From: Myxococcus xanthus
Lineage (GTDB): Bacteria > Myxococcota > Myxococcia > Myxococcales > Myxococcaceae
Assembly (NCBI RefSeq): GCF_900106535.1
Contig: NZ_FNOH01000001.1
Coordinates: 124,001-188,000, forward strand
Direction of reading: 5' to 3'
DNA length: 64,000 nt
The notes below the pieces were generated by a model. It saw only the letters and a program-made list of their open reading frames with translations, searched no databases and was not told the DNA's origin. The first letter of the stretch is position 1; each line of letters begins with the position of its first letter. Made by a program: the position numbers and the translations under genes. Positions 34,457-44,191 of the stretch are shown piece after piece.

Positions 34457-34497
34457 GGCCCGCGCGGGAGGGCCTGGCAATCAGGCCCACGCGGGCC
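34457..34497 (-). terminator. Two-stem hairpin after the subtilisin gene
   Basis: Outer stem GGCCCGCG/CGCGGGCC and inner stem GGGCCTG/CAGGCCC around a GCAAT loop, 35 nt after the stop of the minus-strand protease at 34532 and before the next start at 34421. It likely ends the protease transcript. Confidence 0.6.
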
Positions 34498-34531
34498 GTG
34501 GGGCACCTGGTGCGGCTGTCCTTCCCACCCC

Positions 34532-36265
34532 TCAGGGTAGCTGGGTGAGGACCTCCAGCGCGCCTCGGGCCTGCACCAGCCCATGGCCAAAGTCCTCGTC
34601 ATGGCCGGAAGGCCCCAGGTCCTTCGCCGAGGACAACAGGGCGTGTTTGACCTGGTCCGGCGTGGCGGAGGGGCGGGCGCTGAAGAGCAGCGCGGCCACG
34701 CCGCTCACGTAGGGCGCGGCCATGGAGGTGCCGGACATATAGGTGTAGTCCGCCGGGCTCATGCTGATGCGGGCCAGCTCTCCCAGCATCCGGTGCAGCA
34801 CGGTGCCCCCCGCCTGGGTGATGGTGACGGCGGGCACCCACTGCCCTCGCCGAGGCATGGCGAGGATGTCCACGCCGCCCTCCCAGCTCGAGTTACCGAA
34901 GATGACGGCGCGCGCGCCCTGCTTCATCACGTTGACCATGGCCATGTCGGTGGGCACCTCGCCGTGCCGCACGTACGCGACGAAGCCGCTGCACGTGCTG
35001 CCCTTGCACGAGTCCAGCGTCGCGCCGCCCCCGCAATCCACCAGCTTGCCCCACTTGTTCTCGATGGGGGCATAGAGCAGTGAGCGCGACAGCGGCCGGG
35101 TGTCCCGTACGTCCACCGTGGAGAACGCGCCCTGTCCGCGCGGGAAGGTGGACAGCACGTCCACGCCCGGGGCCACCAGGGCCAGTTGGCTTCCGCCGGA
35201 GGAGAAGGTGGCCCGCTGGTCCAGGGAATCCACCGCGCCCACCGCCAGCACGTGCGGGTCCGACGCGGGGTAGTCCACCCGCTGGGCGTTGCTGTTACCC
35301 GACGCGGCCACCACCAGGATGCCCTGAGCGTGGGCCGCCGCGAAGACCTCGAGCGTCGTTTTGGAGGGCACGCCGCCGCCCAGCGACAGGGAGATGACCT
35401 TGGCGCCCTGCTCCGCGCAGTACTCCACCGCCGCCAGGACGAAGCTCATGTGCGTGCGGCCGTGGATGTCCAGCACCCGGGCGATGATCAGCTCCACGCC
35501 CGGTGCCACGCCCATCACCCCGGTGTCCGACAACTGGGGCGAGCCGCGCCCGCCGTGGCCTGGCCGCGCCGCGATGATGCCCGCCACGTGCGTGCCGTGG
35601 CCGGTGCCCCAGCCGTTGTCGCTGCTGAAGTCGGAGGGGTCGTCATCGTTCTCCAGCAGGTCGCGGCCGGCGACCACCGCGTCGCGCAGCTCCGGGTGCT
35701 CCAAATCCAAGCCGCTGTCGATGACACACAGCCGCACGCCCGCGCCCGTGGGCCGGTCCGGGTCCGGCAGTCCGTCCCCATCCACGTCCCACACCTCGTG
35801 CGCCTGGACCTTGCGCAGCCCGGGGGTGAACTCGCGCGGCGTGGCGCCTCGCGCCACCGAGGCCAGGACGGGATGAATCGGCGCGGTGGCGGGGGCCAGG
35901 GCGTGCCACTCCTGGTCCTCCTCGATGCTCTCCACTGTCGGGTCTTCGGCCAGGAGCGCTCGCTGTTCCTGGAGCGACATGCGCGCCGCCACCGCGGGCG
36001 TGGAGCGGAAGGTGGCTGTCACCTGTCCACCCACCTGATGCACGCGGGCGGTGGCCATCACCCCCTGATTCCGATAGCGGATGATGACCCGCTGCCGGCC
36101 GTCGTCATCCGTCAGGGGGGCCCGGACGTGCCGTGTCTCCACGGGTTCGGACAGGGAGCCCGCGATGATGTTCGGGCAGACCTGGCTCTGGGCTCCCTTG
36201 TCTGAGGCGTCGTCCGGCCCACATGCCGCAAGTGCCAACAGCCCCATGAGTCCCCACCGCTTCAT
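34532..36265 (-). CDS. Subtilisin-like (S8) serine protease, lipoprotein
   Basis: 577 residues from ATG 36265, behind AAGGAG. The signal MKRWGLMGLLALAAC ends in a lipobox. A propeptide with inhibitor I9-like phrases (VIIRYRNQGVMATARVHQVG, VESIEEDQEWHAL) precedes the catalytic domain. The catalytic triad is Asp183 in CVIDSGLD, His226 in GHGTHVAG and Ser514 in SGTSMAAP. A protease-associated-like insert (about residues 395-490, with CGGGATLDSCKGSTCSG and VIFGNSSWEGGV) lies between His and Ser and adds disulfide-forming cysteines. It is a secreted, cell-surface protease, probably for nutrient degradation. Confidence 0.94.
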   Translation of the reverse strand: MKRWGLMGLLALAACGPDDASDKGAQSQVCPNIIAGSLSEPVETRHVRAPLTDDDGRQRVIIRYRNQGVMATARVHQVGGQVTATFRSTPAVAARMSLQEQRALLAEDPTVESIEEDQEWHALAPATAPIHPVLASVARGATPREFTPGLRKVQAHEVWDVDGDGLPDPDRPTGAGVRLCVIDSGLDLEHPELRDAVVAGRDLLENDDDPSDFSSDNGWGTGHGTHVAGIIAARPGHGGRGSPQLSDTGVMGVAPGVELIIARVLDIHGRTHMSFVLAAVEYCAEQGAKVISLSLGGGVPSKTTLEVFAAAHAQGILVVAASGNSNAQRVDYPASDPHVLAVGAVDSLDQRATFSSGGSQLALVAPGVDVLSTFPRGQGAFSTVDVRDTRPLSRSLLYAPIENKWGKLVDCGGGATLDSCKGSTCSGFVAYVRHGEVPTDMAMVNVMKQGARAVIFGNSSWEGGVDILAMPRRGQWVPAVTITQAGGTVLHRMLGELARISMSPADYTYMSGTSMAAPYVSGVAALLFSARPSATPDQVKHALLSSAKDLGPSGHDEDFGHGLVQARGALEVLTQLP

Positions 36266-36614
36266 GAGCCGCTCCTTCTCGAACGGCACCCGGCGGAGAC
36301 ACCGGGCGCGCATCCCCCAGGGAGCGCACTTCGCGAAAGCGTGGCAATGGACTGGGGGGCGCCCCCCTGCCTGAGGTGCGGCGGTGCACACCGCATGTGT
36401 CGAGCGGCGGATGGGGACCCCAAATCAGGGTTGCCTTCACGCACGCACCCGGCACTCGCCGCGCTCCTGAACACCCACCCCGCCCGACGGGTACGGGGCG
36501 GGTGCACTGTCGGAGGGCGAGTTTCCGTCCAAGGCCCTGGCGGTATCAGAGGGAAGGAAGTTGCCCGCTGCTTGATTCCGTCCGCTTTCGGGTGCTTCGC
36601 TGCCTCCAGACGCC
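36266..36614. other. 349-bp divergent region between protease and kinase
   Basis: No gene. It must hold the promoters of the minus-strand protease and the plus-strand kinase. The only striking element is the 14-bp self-complementary GGGGGGCGCCCCCC at about 36354-36367. Confidence 0.5.
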
Positions 36615-38960
36615 ATGAGTACCGTCCCTACAGAGTCCTCCCGCTTCCTTGGGCGCTATGAGCTCGTCCACCCCCTGGGCCAGGGGGGCATGGGGGAGGT
36701 GTACCTGGCGAAAATCAGCGGCGCGGCCGGCTTTGAGAAGCCGTGCATCGTGAAGACGATTCTGCCGGCGCTGCTGAAGGACCGTCAGTTCCTGGACCGG
36801 TTCCACCACGAGGCCAAGGTGCTGGTGCACCTGGTGCACTCGTCCATTGCCCAGGTCTACGACATGGGTGAGGCGGACGGCACGTACTTCATGGCGTTGG
36901 AGTACGTGGCCGGCGTGGACCTGGCCTACCTGTTGGAGCAGGCGCGCTCGCAGGGCGTGGCGGTGCCGGTGCCGGTGGCGTTGTTCCTCGGTCAGCGCAT
37001 CGCGGAGGGTCTGGGCTACGCGCACCGCAAGACGGGGCCGGACGGCTCGCCGCTGGGCATCGTCCACCGCGACGTGTCCCCGCACAACGTCATGGTGTCC
37101 TACGAGGGCGAGGTGAAGGTCATCGACTTCGGCCTCGCCAAGTCCGCGGCGCGCAGCAAGTACACGCTGCCGTCCACGGTGATGGGAAAGCTGGGGTACA
37201 TGTCCCCCGAGCAGGTGCGCGCCGAGCCCCTGGACCACCGCAGCGACATCTATTCGTGTGGCGTCGTGGTGTGGGAGATGCTGGCCGGCCGCTCGCTCAT
37301 CCCCCACGGGACGGTGGGCGAGATGATGGCGGCCATGTCGCAGCCGGTGGTGCCGTCGCTGAGCGAGTTGCGGCCGGACGTGGACGCCGCGCTGGACGCC
37401 GTCGTGCGCCGCGCGCTGACGGCCCGCCCGGACGACCGCTACATGCGTTCGGACGAGCTGGCGCGCGCGCTCAACACGGAGTTGGTGCGCTCAGGGACCG
37501 CGATGGGCGCCGAGGAGGTGGGTCACTTCGTGCGCGCGCTGTGCCCGGAGGCGTTCGACGCCCAGCGCAAGCTCATCTCCAAGGTGACTTCGTCCTCCAA
37601 CCACCGCCGCACCCCCGCGCCGGGTTATGGCACCGGGCCGCAGCAGGCCGTGGGCTTCGAGCCCACGCTGATGCGCGGCCCGGCGGCACAGCCCGGGTTT
37701 GGCTCGGGAGGCGTGGCCCGTCCCGGCGCCATCTATGCGGACGGCGATGACCTGGGCACCGGGAGCACCACGGTGCGGCCGCCTTCCGACTCGCCCTCCG
37801 GCGTCGGGGTGGCTTCGGGGAGCGAGCCCGCCGCGTCCCAGTCCGTCGTCGCGCCCACCGTCGTGTCCGCGGCGACGCTGGAGGAACGGGCGTCCCGGAA
37901 GCGGCCGGTGGGGCTCTATGCCGCCATCGCCGTGTTGCTGGTGATTGCCACCTCCGCCGTCACCGCGCTCTTCGTCCAGTCGTCGGGCGTGGCGCCGGTG
38001 GCCACCGGGCCCGTGGCCGGCGCTTCAGGGCAGAGCGCGCCGCCCCCGGCTTCGGACGAGGGGATGGAGACGCCCGTCGCCGCCGCGCGGCAGGGGGCGA
38101 CCGCGGAAGCAGCGCCCGTGTCCGACGCGGGCACGGGCGCTGACGCCGGTGCGGCGGTGGTGGCCGCGGGCGGGCCGGGTGCCGCCGAGGATGCATCCGC
38201 GCCGTCCTCGGTGCGCGCCGAGAACGACAAGTCGGAGCCCGAGCGGGCTCGGACGCCACGCCCCGCGTCGGTGAAGACGTCCGCGAAGAAGCCGGCGGTC
38301 CCCGTCGAGCCCGCCGTCGTCTATGCCACGCCGGCGAAGGTGCTCCCGATTCAGAGCGCGAACGGGCGCTACTATGTCGACCGGAGCATCATCGGGCGGG
38401 GCTTCCTCCCGGGTGTGGAGATGGACGTGCTGGGGCCGTTGAAGAACGGCAAGCGCGAGGTGCTGGGGCGGGCTCGGGTGGTGCGGCCGGGACGCGGCGT
38501 CGTGATGCGGCCCACGCGGGCGTTCATCGAACTGGATGACCGTGCCCTGGCGGCTTCGGGGGACCTCTTCGTGGCGGCGCCTGGACGGGATGACGCCCCC
38601 GCCGACGCGTCGGCGACCGAGGAGTCCCAGGCGCAGGCCGCCGAGCCCGACAAGGGTGAGGAGGTGGAGACCGTCGTGGCCGCGGCCCCCGCGAAGCGCA
38701 CGCTGCGCGGCCACGCGAGCGTGCAGGGCGGGGTGGGCGGCTTCCTGGACCCGGGTGTGGAGGTCCAGAACCGCGAGTCCATCGACTGGACGGACTGCTA
38801 CGTGGTGAAGGACATCCGCAAAGCGGCGTGGCTGGGCGTCGTGAAGGCCGGGGAGCGGAAGACGGCCAGCCGTTTCCGCCACAACCCGAACTTCGACGTG
38901 GGCTCCGGCTACCTGGGCGTCATCTGCAAGGAAGGCGAGCTGCGGGTGAAGGCGCGCTGA
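36615..38960 (+). CDS. Transmembrane Ser/Thr protein kinase (Hanks type)
   Basis: 781 residues. The cytoplasmic kinase domain spans residues 15-290: Gly loop GQGGMG at 22-27, Lys47 in CIVKTI, HRDVSPHN at 151-158 and DFG at 171-173, followed by APE-like MSPEQ. A Pro/Ser/Ala-rich linker leads to one transmembrane helix at 433-454 and then a 320-residue extracytoplasmic part. It first shows an Ala/Gly/Asp-rich low-complexity stretch, then beta-rich sequence (YYVDRSIIGRGFLPGVEMDV, CYVVKDIRKAAWLGVVKAG). This layout is usual for myxobacterial sensor kinases. The signal sensed is unknown; substrates could lie elsewhere. It runs divergently from the subtilisin gene. Confidence 0.95.
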   Translation: MSTVPTESSRFLGRYELVHPLGQGGMGEVYLAKISGAAGFEKPCIVKTILPALLKDRQFLDRFHHEAKVLVHLVHSSIAQVYDMGEADGTYFMALEYVAGVDLAYLLEQARSQGVAVPVPVALFLGQRIAEGLGYAHRKTGPDGSPLGIVHRDVSPHNVMVSYEGEVKVIDFGLAKSAARSKYTLPSTVMGKLGYMSPEQVRAEPLDHRSDIYSCGVVVWEMLAGRSLIPHGTVGEMMAAMSQPVVPSLSELRPDVDAALDAVVRRALTARPDDRYMRSDELARALNTELVRSGTAMGAEEVGHFVRALCPEAFDAQRKLISKVTSSSNHRRTPAPGYGTGPQQAVGFEPTLMRGPAAQPGFGSGGVARPGAIYADGDDLGTGSTTVRPPSDSPSGVGVASGSEPAASQSVVAPTVVSAATLEERASRKRPVGLYAAIAVLLVIATSAVTALFVQSSGVAPVATGPVAGASGQSAPPPASDEGMETPVAAARQGATAEAAPVSDAGTGADAGAAVVAAGGPGAAEDASAPSSVRAENDKSEPERARTPRPASVKTSAKKPAVPVEPAVVYATPAKVLPIQSANGRYYVDRSIIGRGFLPGVEMDVLGPLKNGKREVLGRARVVRPGRGVVMRPTRAFIELDDRALAASGDLFVAAPGRDDAPADASATEESQAQAAEPDKGEEVETVVAAAPAKRTLRGHASVQGGVGGFLDPGVEVQNRESIDWTDCYVVKDIRKAAWLGVVKAGERKTASRFRHNPNFDVGSGYLGVICKEGELRVKAR

Positions 38961-38991
38961 GGCGCTCCGCGCCGTGACGGACGCGGAAGGC

Positions 38992-39663
38992 TCAGGGCCC
39001 CAGCCGCGCGCCGGCGACGGGGCAGTCGGCGACGAGCGCCTTCACCTCGGCGTCCCCACCCCGGGCATTGCGCACCGCGCGGTCCAGGGACGTGCGGCAC
39101 TGCCACGTCACCTCGCGCGTGCCGTGGCAGCAGTGCCAGCCCGTCAGCGTGCGGCCCAGGTACTGGAGCATCTCCGCCTTGGTGGGGGTGACGAGCAGCC
39201 ACACCGCGCCCGCCAGCACCGCCAGCCAGGGCAACTGGAGCGCCACGCCCTTGAGGCGAGGGCCCGCGCCGGGAGCAACGGGCTCCGCGTGGAGCCCGAG
39301 CAGCGTGTCCAGGGGGCGGCGCATCAGCACCCCGTTCAGCAGCAGGTCCAGCGGCGTGGTGAAGGCGCGGGCCAGGCCGCGGAGCAACCCGGGCGTGTGC
39401 TCCGCGTGCACCAGCTTCACCCCGGCCACCTGTCGCCAGAAGGTCCGGCCCGTCAACCCGCCCACGGCGGACGCGGTGAGCCACGCCAGGGCCATGGCCA
39501 GGGGCATCGATAGCGGGGTGCGGTCCTGCTCCAGCGCGCGTAACGCACCCCAGCCCACGAGGACGGACGTCCCCAGGTCCAGCACATCCGCCACCCACAG
39601 GTGCCATTGGTACCGCGCCTGCGTGGTCACCTGGTCCGTCGCAAACAACGACCCGTTGCTCAT
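38992..39663 (-). CDS. RDD-family membrane protein
   Basis: 223 residues from ATG 39663 with AGAGGGTGG upstream. The RDD domain is visible in the N-terminal two thirds: Arg/Asp-containing helix YQWHLWVADVLDLGTSVLVG, then GGLTGRTFWRQVAGVKLVH with the typical Gly-Arg-Thr-Phe, and PLDTLLGLH. A third helix (LPWLAVLAGAVWLLVT) follows, with a C-terminal soluble stretch containing three cysteines (CCHGTREVTWQC). Function unknown; members are transport- or anchor-like. It converges with the kinase gene (31 nt between the stops). Confidence 0.85.
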   Translation of the reverse strand: MSNGSLFATDQVTTQARYQWHLWVADVLDLGTSVLVGWGALRALEQDRTPLSMPLAMALAWLTASAVGGLTGRTFWRQVAGVKLVHAEHTPGLLRGLARAFTTPLDLLLNGVLMRRPLDTLLGLHAEPVAPGAGPRLKGVALQLPWLAVLAGAVWLLVTPTKAEMLQYLGRTLTGWHCCHGTREVTWQCRTSLDRAVRNARGGDAEVKALVADCPVAGARLGP

Positions 39664-40073
39664 CCACCCTCTTTTCGGCGCGCGGAGCATAGACCGGACG
39701 GGAGGACGTGCGCCTCATGGCTCCGCTGGGTTCGACCAGGGGACACCCCGGGTGTCGCATTCCCGCAGTGGCGCGGTGGGGGCGTGGCTCGCATCTTCAC
39801 CACTGCGCGACGCGTCGGAGGCCTCCGCCACCACCGGGGCCTCCTCGCCGGGCGCGCAATGGCCAAGGCCATGGCGGAGCCGGGGGTGCGGTTCCCGGCT
39901 CCACAGGTGGTGGCGGCGCGGCGGCAGCGGCGGGGGGAAGTCGGTGGGGCTGTACAGGGGGAGGAGGCCGGTCCCTCGCCGCTGCCGCCAAGACCGTTCA
40001 CTGAACGTTCCAGCTCAGGTGAATTCGGCGGCGTGTGGCCTCTGGGCCGTTTCTGCCGGACACTGCGGGCGAC
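39664..40073. other. 410-bp divergent region before the hybrid kinase
   Basis: No gene. It holds a perfect hairpin at 39877-39901, GAGCCGGG with CCCGGCTC around a 9-nt loop, but it is not placed to end either neighbour's transcript. The promoters of the minus-strand RDD gene and the plus-strand kinase must be here. Confidence 0.5.
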
Positions 40074-43000
40074 ATGCGCACTCCGGGGCAGCGAGCCCGC
40101 GCTCTCGGGCGGGGGTTCATCGGGTGGTTCTTCGTCGTGGGACTCGTCCTGGCAACGCCGGGCATGGCCCTGGACCCCCAGCGTCGTGTCTCGCAGTACA
40201 GCCAGGACATGTGGCGCAGCGACGACGGGCTGCCGCAGAACAGTCTGCTGTCCATGGTCCAGACGCGCGACGGCTACCTCTGGCTGGGCACGTGGGAGGG
40301 GCTGGCCCGTTTCGATGGCGCGCGCTTCACGGTGTTCGACAAGCGCAACGCGCCGGAGCTGCGCAACCACACCATCAAGGCGCTCGCGGAGGATGCGTCG
40401 GGCACGCTGTGGGTGGGCACGGGCCAGGGGCTGGTGGCGTACCGCAAGGGCCACTTCGAGCGCGCGCCGGGCGCCGCCGCGTCGCTGGACTCCGCGCGGG
40501 TGGAGACGCTGGTGGCCGCGGATGGCGTGCTCTGGGTGGGGACGACGACGGGCCTCTGGCAGGTGCCGCTGGGCGAGGGCGTGGCGCGCCAGTACACGGA
40601 GGCGGATGGCCTGCCTGCCTCCCACATCACGGCGCTGACGCCCGGTGAGGGCACGTCGCTCTGGGTGGGCACGCCGGAGGGGCTGGCCCGGTGGGTGGAT
40701 GGGCGCGTGGAGCCGGCGCCGTTCCCCTTCCCCGGGCCGGAGTCCCGGCCCTATGTGATGGCGCTGCGTCGCGATGCGACGGGCGTGCTCTGGCTGGGGA
40801 CGAAAGCGGGCCTCTATTCGTGGAATGGCCTGGTGGCCTCGCGCTTCACGACCGACGAAGGCCTGCCGTCCCTGTCCGTCAACGCGCTGTACGCCGACGG
40901 TGACGGCAACCTCTGGGTGGGCACGCATCGCGGCGGCCTGACGCGGCACAACTCGAAGGGCTTCAGCGAGCCGGTGCCCGGCATGGAGTGGATGGCGGAG
41001 TCCGCGGTGTTGTCGCTGCTGGAGGACCGGGACGGCCACCTCTGGGTGGGCACCTATTCGGGCCTGATGCGCCTGCGTGACGGTCCCTTCGCCACATATG
41101 GCATCCCCGAGGGCCTGGCCGACGAGACGGTCAGCGCCGTGCTGGAGGACCGCCGCGGCACGCTGTGGGTGGGGACCACCAGCGGCCTGTTCCGGTACGA
41201 GAACCGCACGTTCCACCACGTGGGCACCGAGCAAGGGCTTCCGGAGAGCGTCATCCCCGCGATGCACGAGGCGCATGACGGGACGCTCTGGGTGGGCACC
41301 CTCACCGGTGCATACCGGTATGACGGCCAGCGCTTCACGCGGGTGTCGCGCGCGCAGGGGCTGCCGCACGACGTGGTGACGGCCATCCTGGTCGACTCGC
41401 GGGGGGACACGTGGCTGGGCACGCAAGCGGGCCTGGCGCGGATGCATGGCGGCGGCGTGACGGTGTACGGCCCGAAGCACGGCTTCACCAACCCCATCAT
41501 CGTCATGGTGGAGGACTCGCGCGGCCGGGTGTGGTTCGGCTCGGACACGGGGCTGGTGCGCTGGGACGGCGAGCAGAAGGGCTTCCAGCGCTTCACGCAG
41601 CAGGACGGGTTGCCGGGCGACCTGGTGCTGGCGCTGCACGCGGACCCTGACGGTACGGTGTGGGTGGGCACGGAGACGGGGCTGGGCCGGTGGCGCGAGG
41701 ACACCTGGGCGCGCTTCACCGTCGCGCAGGGCCTGTACGACGACGCGGTGTTCAGCCTGGTGCCGGACGGGGACGGCTCGCTGTGGATGAGCAGCAACAA
41801 GGGCGTGTCCCGCGTGTCCCGGCGCGACCTGGAGGACGTGGCGGCTGGCGTGCGTCCGCGTTTGACGACGATGGACTTCGACACGCGCGACGGCATGCGC
41901 AGCGCGGAGTGCAACGGCAACACCCAGCCGTCGGCGTGGCGGGGGGAGGACGGGCGGCTGTGGTTCACCAACCTGCGCGGCGCCATCGTGGTGGACCCGG
42001 TGCGGGTGCGCGAGAGCCGGCAGCCGCCCGAGGTGCGGATTGAAGAGGTGCGCGTCCAGGGCACGCCGGTGCCGATGGAGGGGCCGGTGGAGCTGGAGCC
42101 CGGGGCCTCGCGGCTGGAGATTCGCTTCACGGCCTTCACGCCGGTGGACGCGGCGCGGCTGCCCTTCCGCTACCGGCTGGCGGGCCATGACGACACCTGG
42201 GTGCACGCGGAGTCGCGGCGGGCCCTGTACAACGGCCTGCGGCCCGGCAGCTACCGCTTCGAGGTCCAGGCGAAGGGCCGGGACGGCGGGTGGACCGAGC
42301 CGGTGTCCCTGGACGTCGTGTTGGAGCCGAAGCTGTGGCAGCGCACGGGCTTCTGGCTGCTGTGCGTACTGGGCGTGGGGATTCTGGGCGTCAGCGTGTA
42401 CCTGCTGCGCGTGGGGCAGTTGAAGGACCGCGAGCGGTGGCTGGCGGAGCGCGTGAAGGACCGCACGCAGGCGCTGGCGCGGGCCAACGCGGAGCTGGAG
42501 GCGAACATGCACACGCTCCGGCAGGCGCAGGCGCAGCTCGTGCAGACGGGGCGGCTGGCGGCGGTGGGACAGCTCGCGGCGGGCGTGGGGCACGAAATCA
42601 ACAACCCGCTGGCGTACATCGTGTCGAACCTGGAGCACGCCAGCGAGGAGGCGGACGCGCTCGCGCGGGAGTTGGACGGGACGCGCGACGTGGGCGCTCG
42701 CTTGAAGGATGTGAATCAGGCGCTGCGTGACGCGCTGCTGGGCGCGGACCGCGTGCGGCGCATCGTCCAGGACTTGAAGATGTTCTCCCGGCCGGATGAC
42801 GAGAAGCAGGGGCCGGTGGAGTTGCACGCGGTGCTCGACTCGGCGGTGAAGATTGCCATGGGCGAGCTGCGCCCACGCGCGAAGCTGGTGCGCGACTACG
42901 GCGACGTGCCGCGCGTGGAGGGCAACGAGGCGCGCCTGGCACAGGTGTTCCTCAACCTGCTCATCAACGCGGCGCAGGCGCTGCCGGAGGGACAGGCGGG

Positions 43001-44174
43001 GACGAACGAGGTGCGGCTCGTCACGCGCAGGGGCCCGGATGGGCGGGTGGTGACGGAGGTGCGCGACACGGGCAGCGGGATTTCGCTGGAGCTGCTCGGC
43101 CGCATCTTCGACCCCTTCTACACGACGAAGCCGGTGGGCGTGGGCACGGGGCTGGGGCTGTCGCTGTGCCACGCCTACCTGACGGCCATGGGCGGCACCA
43201 TCGCCGTGGACAGCGAGGCCGGGCGGGGCTCGGTGTTCCGCGTGACGCTGAGGGCCGCGGCGGAGGCGCAGCGGGTTGGCGGGGACGGTGCCTCGGTGGA
43301 GCCTCCCGCGACGTCGGACCGAGGCGTGCCGGGGGCCGCCGTGCCTGTGACTCCAGCGTCTTCGGGAGACATCGCAACGGTGCCCGATGTGTCTGTCGAG
43401 CACGGTGTGGCGGCGAGCGACGCGACCACGATGCGCCTGCGTGGCGAGGCCGCCCCGCGTGCCGAACTGGACTCGACGCCGCAGGCCTCTGCTCCGGAGC
43501 GGACGCAAGGCGCTGGGTGGGGCATCACTCCTCCACAGGCGAAGTCCACGGACGGCCGGGCAGCGGATTCCGCCGCCCTGGCGGCGAGCCAGGAGAACGG
43601 AGGGCGGATGGCCGCACAGAACGCCAGTGTCACGTCCGGCATGTCACGGTCATCGGAGGCGGGCACCGTGGGCTCGCACCAGGGAGAGCCGTCGTCCACC
43701 CATGCGAGCGCGGAGGGGTCGCCTCCAGACCGCATGGGCGAGGATGGACGGTTCTCCGCTACCGAGGCGGCAACGCGAGGCCGCGTGCTGGTGGTGGACG
43801 ACGATGCCCTGGTGAGTGGCGCCATCCGCCGCACTCTCGCGCGAGAGAACGACGTGGATGTGTTGGTGAGCGCGCGGCGAGCCCTGGAGAAGCTGACCGG
43901 GACAGAGGCCCGTTACGACGTGGTGCTCTGCGACCTGATGATGCCGGAGATGACCGGGATGGACCTGTACGACGCGCTCGCGCAGGTGGACTCGCGAGCG
44001 GCGGAGCGCATCGTGTTCATCACCGGCGGTGCCTTCACGGCCACCGCGCGGACGTTCCTGGAGCGCGTGGCGAATCCGCGCGTGGAGAAGCCCTTCGACC
44101 CGGAAGCCTTGCGCCAGCTCGTCCGGTCCGAAGTGGCGCGTGCTCGCCGGGAGGCGTCGGGCCGGGCGGCATAG
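40074..44174 (+). CDS. Hybrid two-component sensor: propeller domain, HisKA/HATPase kinase, C-terminal receiver
   Basis: 1366 residues from ATG 40074. A signal/anchor (GFIGWFFVVGLVLATPGMA) is followed by about 13 reg_prop beta-propeller repeats (LWVGTxxGLxRxDG, residues 50-570), a Y_Y_Y-like Ig domain (FRYRLAGHDDTWVHAES), and one transmembrane helix (about 757-777). The cytoplasmic part has a coiled coil, a HisKA box GHEINNPLAY with His840, and an HATPase_c domain (NLLINAAQALPEGQ, DTGSGISLELLGRIFDPFYTTK, GTGLGLSLCH). Then comes a 170-residue Ser/Ala/Thr-rich linker and a receiver domain (RVLVVDDDALVSG; Asp about 1286 in LCDLMMPEMTG). The extracytoplasmic propeller probably senses a sugar polymer or cell-surface ligand. 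No separate response regulator is adjacent. Confidence 0.95.
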   Translation: MRTPGQRARALGRGFIGWFFVVGLVLATPGMALDPQRRVSQYSQDMWRSDDGLPQNSLLSMVQTRDGYLWLGTWEGLARFDGARFTVFDKRNAPELRNHTIKALAEDASGTLWVGTGQGLVAYRKGHFERAPGAAASLDSARVETLVAADGVLWVGTTTGLWQVPLGEGVARQYTEADGLPASHITALTPGEGTSLWVGTPEGLARWVDGRVEPAPFPFPGPESRPYVMALRRDATGVLWLGTKAGLYSWNGLVASRFTTDEGLPSLSVNALYADGDGNLWVGTHRGGLTRHNSKGFSEPVPGMEWMAESAVLSLLEDRDGHLWVGTYSGLMRLRDGPFATYGIPEGLADETVSAVLEDRRGTLWVGTTSGLFRYENRTFHHVGTEQGLPESVIPAMHEAHDGTLWVGTLTGAYRYDGQRFTRVSRAQGLPHDVVTAILVDSRGDTWLGTQAGLARMHGGGVTVYGPKHGFTNPIIVMVEDSRGRVWFGSDTGLVRWDGEQKGFQRFTQQDGLPGDLVLALHADPDGTVWVGTETGLGRWREDTWARFTVAQGLYDDAVFSLVPDGDGSLWMSSNKGVSRVSRRDLEDVAAGVRPRLTTMDFDTRDGMRSAECNGNTQPSAWRGEDGRLWFTNLRGAIVVDPVRVRESRQPPEVRIEEVRVQGTPVPMEGPVELEPGASRLEIRFTAFTPVDAARLPFRYRLAGHDDTWVHAESRRALYNGLRPGSYRFEVQAKGRDGGWTEPVSLDVVLEPKLWQRTGFWLLCVLGVGILGVSVYLLRVGQLKDRERWLAERVKDRTQALARANAELEANMHTLRQAQAQLVQTGRLAAVGQLAAGVGHEINNPLAYIVSNLEHASEEADALARELDGTRDVGARLKDVNQALRDALLGADRVRRIVQDLKMFSRPDDEKQGPVELHAVLDSAVKIAMGELRPRAKLVRDYGDVPRVEGNEARLAQVFLNLLINAAQALPEGQAGTNEVRLVTRRGPDGRVVTEVRDTGSGISLELLGRIFDPFYTTKPVGVGTGLGLSLCHAYLTAMGGTIAVDSEAGRGSVFRVTLRAAAEAQRVGGDGASVEPPATSDRGVPGAAVPVTPASSGDIATVPDVSVEHGVAASDATTMRLRGEAAPRAELDSTPQASAPERTQGAGWGITPPQAKSTDGRAADSAALAASQENGGRMAAQNASVTSGMSRSSEAGTVGSHQGEPSSTHASAEGSPPDRMGEDGRFSATEAATRGRVLVVDDDALVSGAIRRTLARENDVDVLVSARRALEKLTGTEARYDVVLCDLMMPEMTGMDLYDALAQVDSRAAERIVFITGGAFTATARTFLERVANPRVEKPFDPEALRQLVRSEVARARREASGRAA

Positions 44175-44191
44175 CTCCTGGCCCGGCCGTG

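Noticed and set aside
38967..38977. Short hairpin after the Ser/Thr kinase gene
   Set aside because: Five-base stem only, too weak to call a terminator.
39877..39901. tRNA-like hairpin (GAGCCGGG...CCCGGCTC followed by CAC)
   Set aside because: Only one stem and an imperfect T-loop; no anticodon or D arm can be folded from the surrounding bases.
39660..43508. 1282-codon open frame on the minus strand opposite the hybrid kinase
   Set aside because: Arg- and His-rich sequence without domain features; it mirrors the codon periodicity of the plus-strand gene.
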